Below are positions 33,611 through 44,765 of a stretch of 64,000 nt of DNA, piece after piece. The position numbers were made by a program, and so were the translations under genes. This DNA comes from Apus apus (lineage: Eukaryota; Chordata; Aves; Apodiformes; Apodidae). The stretch is taken from contig NC_067295.1 in the NCBI RefSeq assembly GCF_020740795.1, positions 1,922,501 to 1,986,500 on the forward strand, in the 5' to 3' direction. Position 1 is the first letter of the stretch; each line of letters starts with the position of its first letter. A model generated the notes under the pieces. The model was not told the origin of the DNA. It saw only the letters and a program-made list of their open reading frames with translations, and did not search any database.

Positions 33611-35919
33611 GTTGGAGCTGACAGGAAATCCCCTCCCAGCTGCAGCGGGATCAGCGTGACCCGGAGCCAGACAAAAGTCAATTCCCTCAGCTCCGGTCCC
33701 ACGAGGCACCTGAAGGGGCTGGGAGGGAGGGCTTCACTCCTTGGTTACAGCTGGTGGGACAGAAACATGCCATTAGTCTTCCAGCACTTCTGCCTAAGGG
33801 TTGTTTACCTAATCTGGGGGTTTTACACCCATCCCTGCCTAGTGCTGTGATGCTTGGGCACCTTATCTGCAACCAAGAGCCAGAGCAAAGCTCCTCATGG
33901 GATTCCCAGGTGCCCTGTTGCATCCTGATTTCTTCTGCTCCTCCCAGTTGCCACAGCCAAGTATTCCCTCAGCCATCCCATCTGATGGGCCAACATTGCT
34001 ATTGAGGTAACAACAGCAGTTTGGTTTTGCAGGGAGAAGAGTCACCACCAGCAGATACACCCTGGGGTCTGGGGCACGAGGGAACCCTCGGCACTCAGCA
34101 TGGACAGACGTGGGGTGGGGGCTACAGGGGGAAAATGTGAGACTGAGCAGTAAAACACCTCCTGATTTAGTATTCAAGGCGTGTGCAAAACGGCCATATT
34201 TGCATGAGAAAGGTTTGTTGGGAGAAATCTTTGGCCAAATCCTATTTTCATGTATAAGCCTCCAAACGTGCAGCAACGTTACTTCAGGTTTGCACGAGGG
34301 TGGTGAGAGCTGAACCTGGCCCCAGCGTGCTCAAAGCCCAGGAGACACTGAGCTCTTGATTAAAGCAACTCCTGGTGAAGCCATCACCAAAATGAAACTA
34401 CAACCTCTTGGAACAAGCTGGCCTCTACGTTTTTAACAATGGTGCAAATCCTTCTGTAGATCACTGGGGTGAGCAACTCTGTGCTTGGCAAGTTCATGCA
34501 GCCCAGATGGCCTCAAGGTTGGAAACATGACCCTGAACTACCTCCTCTATCTGGTCTTTGGAGACTGGCTCTGGACTGTGGGAGCTCTTGGGCTGAGGGA
34601 CAATGGGACAGTGTTTGTGCTGGGATGTCCCTTGTCCCACAGCATGATGCTCTGAAACAAAGTCCTAGCATAAGCATGTGAGGAGCTGCCCTCCACCCCC
34701 CGTACGCCAAAATGAATATGCATTGTTGGCCATGGGTGTGGTGGGTTTCAGCACACTGAGCTTGCCAGACTTGGACTTCTGCCCCAAATATTCGCATGGC
34801 CTTAATAATTTTGTTCCCGTTTTCTCTTACTTCTCCATGCCCTCACCAGGGTTGTGGTGACTCCCCTGTGCTGCTGGCAGAGCAAGATTGCCCATGGCAG
34901 AGCCCTACCTGCCTTCCCCAGCCAGGTATTTCTGGAGCTGGACATTTATTCATAAGGAGCCACATCCTACTGTTCCATGGAGAAACCCTGAGTAGAGCTG
35001 GGGCTGAAGGAAGAGGCATCCTGCACAGTCCCACTGCAGGTCCTTCACCAGGAGCAAGGTTTGGGAGTGCAAGATCTCCTCTTTCGAATTCCCTGTCCCA
35101 CAAACCATGAATGTCCACCAGACCCTCAGCTCAGAGACATTTTACCTTGGTGCTTGGTCCAGAGCCCTGATGGGAGATCACACTGATGGGTTATGCCTTT
35201 GAAGTCCTGCTCCCAGAAGCCTGGAAGAGCATGCACAGGGAAGGTGGGCTCAATTCTGACGTCCTGTCCATCTCCAGCAGCATAAGCATAACATCTGTGC
35301 TGCATCTGCTCTCTCTTCCAGGTGTCTGCTCCTCCTGCAGGCAGCAGAAGACTGTAGACTGAGCTGGGAACTCAGTAAAATGGGAGGTGATGCTCTCAAG
35401 AGTCCTACAAACATCCGTCTTGCAAAGGAAATTTGTGATGTTTCCTTGTGGCCGGTACTGAATATTCAGAAGGAAAAGCTTGGACTTCACCAATGGCTCT
35501 GGGATCCCTGCAAGAGACTCATGTCAGCACCCAGCAAGGGTGTACCCTGTGCTGCTAGACCCTGGGTGGGTCTTCTCCAGGTTCCTCCATCCCAGACACA
35601 AATTGAGCCGGGGGGAATCCACATCAGAATTTCACAGGTCACTGTTTTAATAAATGCCTGGAAAATGCAGAGTGAAATTGAGTTAGGACCTTTCCAATAC
35701 ACTAATATTTTGGAACACATGGATCATACATATGGGAACAGTCCTGGCCTGGAAAGCATGGGTAAGACCCAAATAGCTGGAAGAGACAACTCTCTGAGCG
35801 CCGCTTGGAAGCTGGATTCAATAAAGGGCGATCCCTTGGAGCTGAGGAAGCAGGACAGCCAGCCTGCTGAGACCCCAGCCTTGCTGCAGGGGATTGCAAG
35901 GCCCTTGGTGAGTGCTGTT
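33611..35919. other. no gene seen
   Basis: Mixed sequence. The open frame at 35380-35925 (181 codons) has no recognisable domain and no supporting gene structure. Confidence 0.5.
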
Positions 35920-36480
35920 CCATGATACAGGACAGATGCTCTGGCCAATAATAATGAGAAAAATAGCTATGAACGCTGCTAATTGCCAACATGTAAACTC
36001 GCTGCCGTGGTTCGCACCCCCCCCTTCCGCGGAGGCTGCGGACGGAGTGGAAGCTCCTTCGCTTTACACAGAGCACGGCCGTGAAAAGCAAGTGCTGTGT
36101 CCGGGAGGCGCTCGGCTCAGCCCCCGGGGCGCAGCGGGGGGGGGGCCCTGCCCAGCAGCCACCCTGCGCTGCGCGGAGCTGCCGCTTTGCTGGGGAGCCC
36201 TGGGTGCTGCCCCGGCTCTGCCGCGCCTCGCTGGGTGCTCAGCACCGCCCTGTGCCCACCCGGCTCTGGGAACCCGTTGTTGATTTGCAAGGGAAATCAT
36301 GGGGAAATAATCCTGGTTACCCGGGGCAGGCTGCCCCCTTCCAGGTCCCGTTCACTTGTTATTCGGATCAGCCGATAAGCCTCATTTGCATAACGTTTTC
36401 TTTCTTCCACACTCCGGCCGCCCTGTCACTGCTAGAGGGGGGGATTACTCTCGTGAATATTACTTCTCCCTGTGATCATC
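35920..36480. promoter_or_regulatory. orphan CpG-rich patch flanked by AT-rich candidate enhancer sequence
   Basis: 36000-36280 is CpG-dense, unlike everything around it for 15 kb. To its left is CCAAT (35945-35949) with AATAATAATGAG. To its right are TTGTTGATTTGCAAGG, an octamer ATTTGCAT (36384-36391) and GTGAATATTACTTC. No coding exon is visible. Options are an enhancer-associated CpG island, a promoter of an unannotated long non-coding RNA, or part of a distant gene. Confidence 0.5.
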
Positions 36481-39400
36481 CAGACTGGAAGGTTTGGGAG
36501 TGCTCACTGGGGCTGTGGGTGCCCAGGGGTGAGCTGGGGGCTCTTGGTGGGGGGGTCTGTGCTTTTGCTCCCCCGCAGCCCTTGGTGCAGCCCCTGGCCA
36601 CAGCCCACCACAGCCAGCTCACAGCAGCTGCCCAGGCCCATAGCCAGGATAACTAACAGGGGAGTAGTTGGCTTTTTAGGCCCCCTACTCGGAGTTATTC
36701 CTAGTGACTTGACTGCTCTGAGAGCAAAGGGCCTATTTTTTCATTTATTTTATTTTTATTTTTTTCCTGCAGATATCTGGTTTTCTTTTCTCTGAGGAGA
36801 TGCTGGAGGCACGATGGTCACTGCCATTGGGGCAGCAGCCCCCTCCCTGCTTTTCCCCTCCAACAGCCCCAGGACTTGCTCCTGAAATCACCCTCCCCTG
36901 CAACTTTCCTTCACTTTTTAAAGATTATCAAAGCTGAATCATCTCAGTTCCTGCAGAGGTGACAAGGAAGATAAATGTCAGATGATGTTGCTGGCTTCAA
37001 AGCTGTGTCCTGCCTTGAATGAGAAGGCACCAATGCCTCACTCCCACCCCTATCCCTACCCCCATCCCCATCCCCACCCCAGTTAGGCAGTGCCTCCCTG
37101 TTCACCCCCAGAGCCCCAAGCCAAGGGCTGCAGCGTGGCCAGCCTGGCACGGTGCAGAAGAAGGCATGTAGATGAGATGCAAAAGAGCATGACATGGATT
37201 TGCATAATTTGCTCGTGTAGAGGCTGCTTGGACCTGTACCAGGGAGGGAGGGAATTGTTTCACAGCTCTTGCTGGGTACCGGTGTCTCTGCTGCTGGGCC
37301 CACAAGGGGTTTCTGGATATAGAGTTTGGAGGACAAGGACCTTAAAGCTTTTTCTTTGCCGTTTTTAAAAATCCTGTTCTCTTTTCTGCAAAGGCAGCAG
37401 CATCTGTAGCAATTAGCTGCCTGCATTTTACCTGTTGGTTGTGAAGCCACCTGTGTTTTAGCTGGTTAACGTCCTCTTCCCTTTCATCCCAGAGCTCTGC
37501 ATCCCCTCCAGCTTCCACAAGCTCTCTGGTCCCTCTCCTTGCTGGAGCTATGCTGGGATAGGAGCCCAGAGGATACCCGAGCTCTGCTCTCTCATGGCTG
37601 CTCCCAACATTCCCAGAGGTGGTTCTGCTGAGCCTAACGATGCTGCTTTACAGAAGAACTTTTCTGCCTGTAGAAAATAAAACTCCTTGTCCCACACCCA
37701 TGGTCCCAGCATGTCAAGGGAAAGATCCCTTCTCCCTGCAGCTCCTCGAGAGGGTGCTGGGTGTTGCTCCTGGGGGGGGGGGTCCCTGACTTTCTGCTGG
37801 ACCGAGGGGTCTGGGCTGTGCCGCGTCAGCTGAACCCAGCACAAGCGGGGCCGAGGCTGCTGTGATCCCGTAACTCACGTCTCTCTGGCTCCTCCTGAAG
37901 GAGACAGCCCCGTGTAGCTGCAAACGCATCTCCCCTTGCCCGCAGAAGGTGCCATCTTCTTGGGTGGTATGAATGCAGGGTGCAAAATCCCAGGGAAACA
38001 TGGAACCCATCCCGTCATCTTCTTCAACAGTGTTGTCCCTGCCCACCACAGCTCCATGGGCACGACAGCACCCACCTCCCAGGTCAGCCAAAGCTGAAGC
38101 AGGGCTTGCGGGGATGCTGGCAGGCAGGGACCATGCTGTGGGGGTGGAGGGAGCAGCCATGGACCAAGAGCTTCTCTGTATGGCCATCAAGACCAGAAAC
38201 ACATCCTTGGAGAGCAGGAGGGAGAGGTGGGCTCTTCTCTGTGGGTCACAGCCTTTTCCTTTAATCTCCCTACTCCCAGGGGCTTTGATTTTTTTACCCC
38301 GGGCTTGGATTTTGTATTCTGCTGCCTCTCTCTGTCTCCCAAATCCTGACAGTGGTAATAAATATCCCCCTGCTTTGCTGGGAAAAGGTTTCCCACTCAG
38401 CTCCAGCCCAGGCTGGGGCACTGAGCTGGTTTGAAAGGACAACCCGCTGTGCTGGGTTGCCCCAGGGCCACTGGGCCCTGGATGCCCTCACTGTCCCTGC
38501 TCCTTGCCAGACTCGTCTGGCGCAGAGCTGGGAGGTGACTATTCATTCTCTAGCCAAGGCACAGCCCTTTTTTTTTCCTGGAACATATATTTCATTTTGC
38601 TTTGTGCTCTGTTTCTGTGGGATAGGCTGCTGCGATGGGAAGGCAAGACCATGGCTGTAAGGGGATCGGCAGCTGTGTAGCAAAAGGGAGGGATGCTTGG
38701 GAAGGGAGCAGCTTCCAGTGGGTTAAAATCCCTAAATTTGTCCTGAGCTTGGACTAAAAGTTAGAGTATCAGCCTGACAAATGCCTGGCAGTGGTACCGT
38801 GGCACACACCTGAATGGCTGCTGGGAGAGAATTGTGTGAGAGGGAGAAGTGTCCACCAAAGAGCTAGAGCACGACAGATTTCCTCCACTTGTGGGGACAG
38901 GCATGACACACACTCCTGTCACTGTTTGCATCCATTGCCTGAAGTGGATCACATCCTTGGGCTCCAAAATAGCTGAGGAGGTTTCTCCCTGGGGACTTGT
39001 TCACCCCGGAGAGCAAACAGGAAAACAACAAGCTAATATGAAGTGTCTGCTTGAATGTGAAACCCAAAGGCAGCGCTCAGGGCTGCACATTTCCCCCATA
39101 CACCCACCTAGTGTGGAATGAAGGAAGAAGCTATTTCCAGGATTCCTCAGCAAACACAAAACTACTCAGCAGTTGATTTCCCCCCTTCTTTAATTCCTCT
39201 GCAATCTAAGGAGATGGGTTTTATGGTTACTTAGTCTGGGTTAAAATTCTGTGCTTCCCTAGCTGAAGAGGACTTAAATAGAGAATTATTATTAGATGTG
39301 TTGTTGATTATTTCAGGGCACCAGATATCTGGGCACTACAAACCACAAACCTAGAGCATCCTCCCCTGCCAAGCACCCTGGATTTCCTTGCCCACAAAGG

Positions 39401-41639
39401 CTACAGTACAGATTTGTAGATCTTCACTCAGCCCAGTGCTGTGAATGGTCCCATGACTACTCACAGGACAAATCCCAGTTTTCTATGATATGCTGCTCAC
39501 GTCTGTGTTAAGGGAAGGGCTGAACCCAACCCCTACTAAGCAGCAGGGACTTCACTTGGGAGGAGATAGGACAGATGCAGTGACCAGAGGGGCTGGTCTG
39601 GAGCCCAGACTCTTCAGGCTCCAGCAGCTCCAGCTGTGAGGACCTTTTCTGAGAGCACGAGTCTCCAGCAAGGAGGGATGTGTGGGCTTTGCCCAAATCA
39701 GAAGCCATGCAGCATTGAAAAGAGATCATTGAAACTTTTAATTTTGAATAATGCTGTGGCTGAGGCGTAGCCTTCAGAAGAGGATGGGGCATCCAGCATC
39801 CCTGGCTGGAGACAGCCCCAAGCATGGCTCAGATAGCACGTCCCCTCTGCTGCCATGCCTGGGCAAGGCTCTCCATCCCTCCAGACCGAGCACTATGTTT
39901 TAATTGCACCAATCCCAGAAATCACCAGTTTGCTGCAGCCTTTCCCCAGGAGACCATTGGCTCCATGACCCCATTTCTCACTGAGAGCAAGTGGGTCCTT
40001 TAGGGCTTTCCTGAATTTTTCCTTTCTGGAAGCTCTTTTTCTCTTAGGTGACATTAACCAAGAGTTCTGTCACTCCACCCCACTTTAATGATTTCCTCTG
40101 GAACATTCTGTGTGCAATAAACTAGTGTGTTCCCCTTCTGAGGTGAATCTCTTGCAAAGAGAGAAAAAAACCCAAAACCCCAGCAACCCAACAACCCGCT
40201 CCTGAGCAGACTGGGCGCTTGTCACCAGGGCCTGCCACCCTCATTGCTCCGTGGAAGAATGTGTGCATGGCAGAGATCCCTGAACATTTCAGGCAGGATA
40301 TTGCCTGCTCCTGGACACAGCCTCTGTTCGCTGCTGCAATAACATTTGCTATAATAAGCCACGACTCCGTTTCAGGGAAGGTGTGAGGGTGGTGTAGACG
40401 TTTTGGCCCAGCTGCTCTCCTTGCCTGGAGGGGGCTGAGGGTGGTGGGTGAGGGCTGTGGACACCTCTCCTTGCAGGCATGGCCAGTGGAGAGGAGGTTC
40501 TGCTCAAGGGAACCTCCGCCTTGGGGTGGGACTGGCAGGGGAAAGCAAGAGATGCCCTGGGGGGGCTAAGTGGGTGTGTTGCTCTCCTGCCTTCCCCCAT
40601 GTGGTAAATTCAGGCTGGGTGGGCAGGATGGCTCCAGGTGTCTGCTGGGGCTGCAAACCCTCCTCTAGGTCTTCGGGTTCTGTGCCAGTGCCTGGGCAGG
40701 CACCGTGTCCTCCCAGCTGGGCAGCCAGCCCAGCCTCCTCCTCCTCCAGCCTCCCCTGGCCTGCTCCCAGCAGCTGGGGTCCCGCCTGGCTCTGCCTACA
40801 TGGGACAGGCCTTGTCAAGGCCACCCCAAAATGCTCCTTCCTCTGCAAAGCTGCTCTTCTCCCTTCCTGGCTGCCTGGGAGCCTTCTGGGAGTCACCTTG
40901 TCCAGTGGCTCTGGTTCCCCATGCACAAACTCTCCAGGAGAGCTTCTTTCTTGGAGAACCGGAGTTGCCAAGTCCATCACTTTTTTATGGGGTCTCTGAC
41001 AGCCCCTAACACTTCTTCCCAGTCCAAACCAGTCCCTATTCCCAGTTTGTGTTTTGCCTGGTTTCCATATCTGGGCTTTACTTGGTCCAGACCCCACTGG
41101 GGTTTACTGTTCCCACCCCACCTATTCACTGTGGGTGGACATTTCTGCCCTGGGGCGCCTTTGGTGGTTTTTCCAGGGACAGCTGTCAGCTCTTGGCTGG
41201 CCAGGGCAAAACAGGCTGGTCCCTCTCCAGCCTTTAGGGAACAAGGCACTGATTCAGCAAGAAATTTAGTGTGTGCTTCTGTCCCATCACATCTTCTTAT
41301 TCAGTGCCCTAAACCCTTCCAGAACATATTCAAAGAGCTATTTTTGGGGTGTGTTTCTGGGATGGCAGTGTCACTCCATGCTCTCCCATCCTGGGTGCTT
41401 CTCCTTGATCTAACACAAACCCCACAGGCAGACGAGTTCCAGCTGCTGATGTGGGAGAAGGTGGCTTTGTGCCAGCTGGGGAGACAACGTGAGATTTATT
41501 TACCCCAGAAATAAGATGAGCACAAACTGTTCAGGAAGGGGCTCAGTTCAGGGGCATGGAAAGGCTTCTGTGGACCCCCACAAGCCTTGGACCAGGCTCT
41601 GCTTTTGGGAACCGTAAACAGGAGTGGAGTCTCTCCCTA
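36481..41639. other. no convincing gene; G-quadruplex-prone repeat and one long open frame
   Basis: Contains a C-tract repeat (37041-37080), an octamer at 37198-37205, a G11 run (37772-37782) and a 270-codon stop-free frame at 40705-41514 that begins with GTG and has no recognisable domain. The rest is unremarkable. Confidence 0.5.
37041..37080 (-). repeat. CCCCAT/CCCTA repeat; G-quadruplex-prone on - strand
   Basis: Seven runs of three to five C separated by one to three bases give seven G runs with short loops on the - strand. That satisfies the standard G-quadruplex pattern. Confidence 0.85.
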
Positions 41640-42090
41640 CCCAGGGCCTGTAAGAGCCATTCATAGCTGCAAATTAACAGCTACCATCAGGCCCATCTGT
41701 GCACGCCCCAACCCTGGGTCGGATTCCTGCTCCCTGGCTTTAACCTGATGACCATAATTACACACTCGTTTATACACCCGGCAGCACCTGAATGCTTTAC
41801 AAGACAAACACCTAATCCCGTGTGGAAATTATAGCCACATAATATCTCTTTTCATTATTTGCTGAGGTGTTGAGTCTGATTACAGCACACACTGTTTGCT
41901 TTGTACCAGGGTAAAGCCCCTGTAATTTCTCTGCAAGTCAACATCATTCCAGAGAGGAGGCTGAAAATCTACAGGCTACTGTGCAAACGAGCTAGCAAAT
42001 ATTAATCCACAGTAAATGATCTGGGAGGTGGAGGCAGGGAAGGGGTAAGCAAGGTTATTTATACCCCCCCAGAGGTTAATAATGCCAAAT
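41640..42090. promoter_or_regulatory. candidate conserved non-coding element
   Basis: AT-balanced block with CATTCATAGCTGCAAATTAAC, ACCATAATTACACACTCG, TTTTCATTATTTGC, GTCTGATTACAGC, AGCAAATATTAATCC and GGTTATTTATA. There is no coding frame and no repeat family. It is the densest cluster of homeodomain-like TAAT words in the right half of the window. Confidence 0.4.
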
Positions 42091-42111
42091 TAAAAAAAAA
42101 AAAAAAAAAAA
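42091..42111. repeat. A20 homopolymer
   Basis: Twenty consecutive A. No retrotransposon body was recognised upstream. Confidence 0.85.
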
Positions 42112-43658
42112 GAAGGATGAGGAGTGTGAAATGTTTCTGCTGCTGCTGTCCTGGGTCCCCAGGGAGTGGTGTGTTTTTCTGGGGGGTTGCTAATGGGAGG
42201 GGAAATATCCCAATTCAGAAGATGAGTCCTCCCTTGTTGTTCAGGAGCTTTAGAGAGCTGACAGAGGCAGGTCAAGCATCTCATGTTGTTCTGACTCGTG
42301 GACAACCACAGGCTTTCAATAAACCCTGGAGAAAGTCATTTAATAGTGCTGTGACTCAGTTTCCCACCTTTAAACAGTGAATGTTGTTGCATTCTAATTC
42401 CCAAGGGCAGTGTCCTGCATGGATGAGAGGCACCACTAGATGTATTTAAACCAAGGTCATGTGGAAGGTCTTTGTCCCATGCTGTTTTCCCAAGCGATGG
42501 GGGTGGCTGGCACACCCAGAGTTGGAGGGGACCCACACTGCCCCAGTTTGTGCACAAACCCTTTAGTCTTTATCAGGGAACCATGACTGGCTGCAGATGA
42601 AACCCATTCATGGTGCTTCTGAAGATCCCACTGGGAGGGCTGGGAAACGTGGACCTCCTATTATCCCCCTCAAATCCACTCTCCCATCTGCTGCACAGTG
42701 AGGTTACCACCTCCCCCAGCACCTTGCTCGGAGTCCAGCCTCCCACACTCCTTGGGGTGTTTCCCAGATGAGAGATCCCTTCGTTTCCCACCTTTGCAGA
42801 CCCCCAGAAATGGATACATGGAGCCAGAGCCCCTGCACCCCCCTGAGGCTCCTGGCAGGTTCTGTCCCGAGTGAGGAGGCAGCAGCAGCACCTCACCAAT
42901 GCTCTGCAGCCCAGAGCTTGACTGCTTGGTCTCTCCCCAGGAAAAATATCACCTTGGGCTGAGATGCAACAGGAGTGACGTTGTCTGGAAAGAAAGAAGG
43001 ATTTGCTTTAACTTGCAGCCCCCGGGTCTGCAACCAAAGTACACAGGCAGGCGTCAGGCTAGACTGTACCCTGGAGCCCCACCAGGCCATGGGCTGGATC
43101 CAGGGCTGTGTCTCGGCCCTGCAAACTCCTGCTTGGTGGTTTCAGGGTGGTTGGCTCCAGGTTTCCACCCAGGGAGCGGCGGGGGAGCCGAGGTCACCCC
43201 AGGGCTGGGCAGGAGGGAGCTCACAGCCCAACGCCGGCAGCATCCACCCTGCGGCGGCGCAGCTCTGGGGGTGGCACGGGCAGGGGTGATGTTATTGAAA
43301 TCCATGTCAAATGGGTGTTAATGAAGGAAAACCAGGCCTGCATATTGCATCCCTCTTAAATCTTTGGGAAAACGTGTTTTCATGCTGGAAGGAGGAGGGT
43401 AATTATTATTGCTCCCAGCCCCAGGATCCCTGGGTGGCTCCTGGTCGGCGTTGAGGCTGAGCCACCACAGGTGCCCCAGCACCCTGAGCACCCACTCTCA
43501 GTGGGTGTCCAGCTCTCTCCAAAATCCTCCAGAGGCATTTCAATGAAATTTAAAAAAAAGCAAATGCAACAAAAGCAAAGTGAACCTGGCAGGCTGGACA
43601 GGGTGAGCCAGGTCGAGCTGCCCCAGCTTCACCCTCCCACCGTGCTCTGACTCCTGCG

Positions 43659-43699
<41 letters not shown>

Positions 43700-44607
43700 A
43701 CACAGGGCCACATGTGTGCTCTCAGTGTCCTCAGAGAGGGACAGGGTCCATGCTGGGCCCAGACTCAGTCTCCTGGAGATGGAGAGGCAAAGAGCTGTTT
43801 CTCCAGCGCTCAAGTTTTTCTTTCAGACTCTGAGCTGCCTTGCCAAGTGTTATAAAAATATATCAGTGTGAGCCAAAACATTTAGCACTCCACTTATTAC
43901 TTTAAGGTTATAGGTTAAACAAATTCCTTCTCAGAATTTACTGTGTTCATTTTAGCTTCACAACACAGCCCTGCTAGCGGTAGATATATTTCACACTGTA
44001 ATACCTCCCTTATGGATTGGAGGGGGGGAAAGGAGAAGAGGAAAGTAGCTTTCTAAATTTTTATGTGAACAAAAGCTACTATATAAACTAGCTGAAAACA
44101 AGTCCTTTGCAAGAGATAGTTTGTAAAACTTATTTTCCAGTAACCAATAAACCAAGAATGAAAGGTAAAGTTTGTTTTTACCTTACCTAATAATTTGATT
44201 TTTTTTTTTTCTGAGTTTTGCCTTGTTTTTGTACAATAAAGCCTAAAAAGAAAATAAAGAGCTGTGTTCATGCCTTTGGGCAAGCAGGTGCAATTGTTCC
44301 AGTCGAAGTGCACCTCTGTGAGCCAGGCTTAAACCTTTCTTAGGTGGTGCATGTATTCAGATAATGGGAGTCTGCTGGAATTATTTTAAATTCAGCTCTA
44401 AGCTGAACAAAAAAAGAGTTTGGAGTGTGAGGAGTTCTGGTTTGCAGCCCTTGCTTTGCCACTGGGCTCCCTCCAGCCCAGTGCAATGTAAACTCTGCCT
44501 TTTTTAATCTATTTGATGATCTACATAAACAAACTCCATCTTCACAGTCTACCTGTGTGTCCCTGTTGCTGGTAGCTCATGTCACCTCCACTCTGATCTG
44601 TGCAAGT
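42112..44607. other. no gene seen; includes a CA microsatellite and an AT-rich block
   Basis: 43170-43280 is locally CpG-enriched. 43845-44130 is AT-rich with TTATTACTTTAAGG and TGTAATACC words, possibly a regulatory element. No coding exon was recognised. Confidence 0.5.
43661..43695. repeat. (CA)n microsatellite
   Basis: About 17 uninterrupted CA units. Likely polymorphic in length. Confidence 0.95.
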
Positions 44608-44608
44608 A

Positions 44609-44765
44609 ATGGAATCACAAACTGGTTTGGGTTGGAAGGGACCTTAAAGTTCATACAGTTTCAACCTCCTTGCATGGGCAAGGACACCTTCCACTAGATC
44701 AGGTTAATCCAAGCCCCGTCCAACCTGCCCTTGAACACCTTCAGGGGTGGAGCATTTCCACCTTC
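44609..44765 (-). mobile_element. CR1 LINE 3' fragment (- orientation)
   Basis: The + strand shows TGGAATCACAAACTGGTTTG, GGTTGGAAGGGACCTTAAAG, CAAGGACACCTTCCACTAGA and CCGTCCAACCTGCCCTTGAA, which is the reverse complement of the CR1 3' end. It is about 155 bp and non-coding. Confidence 0.92.
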
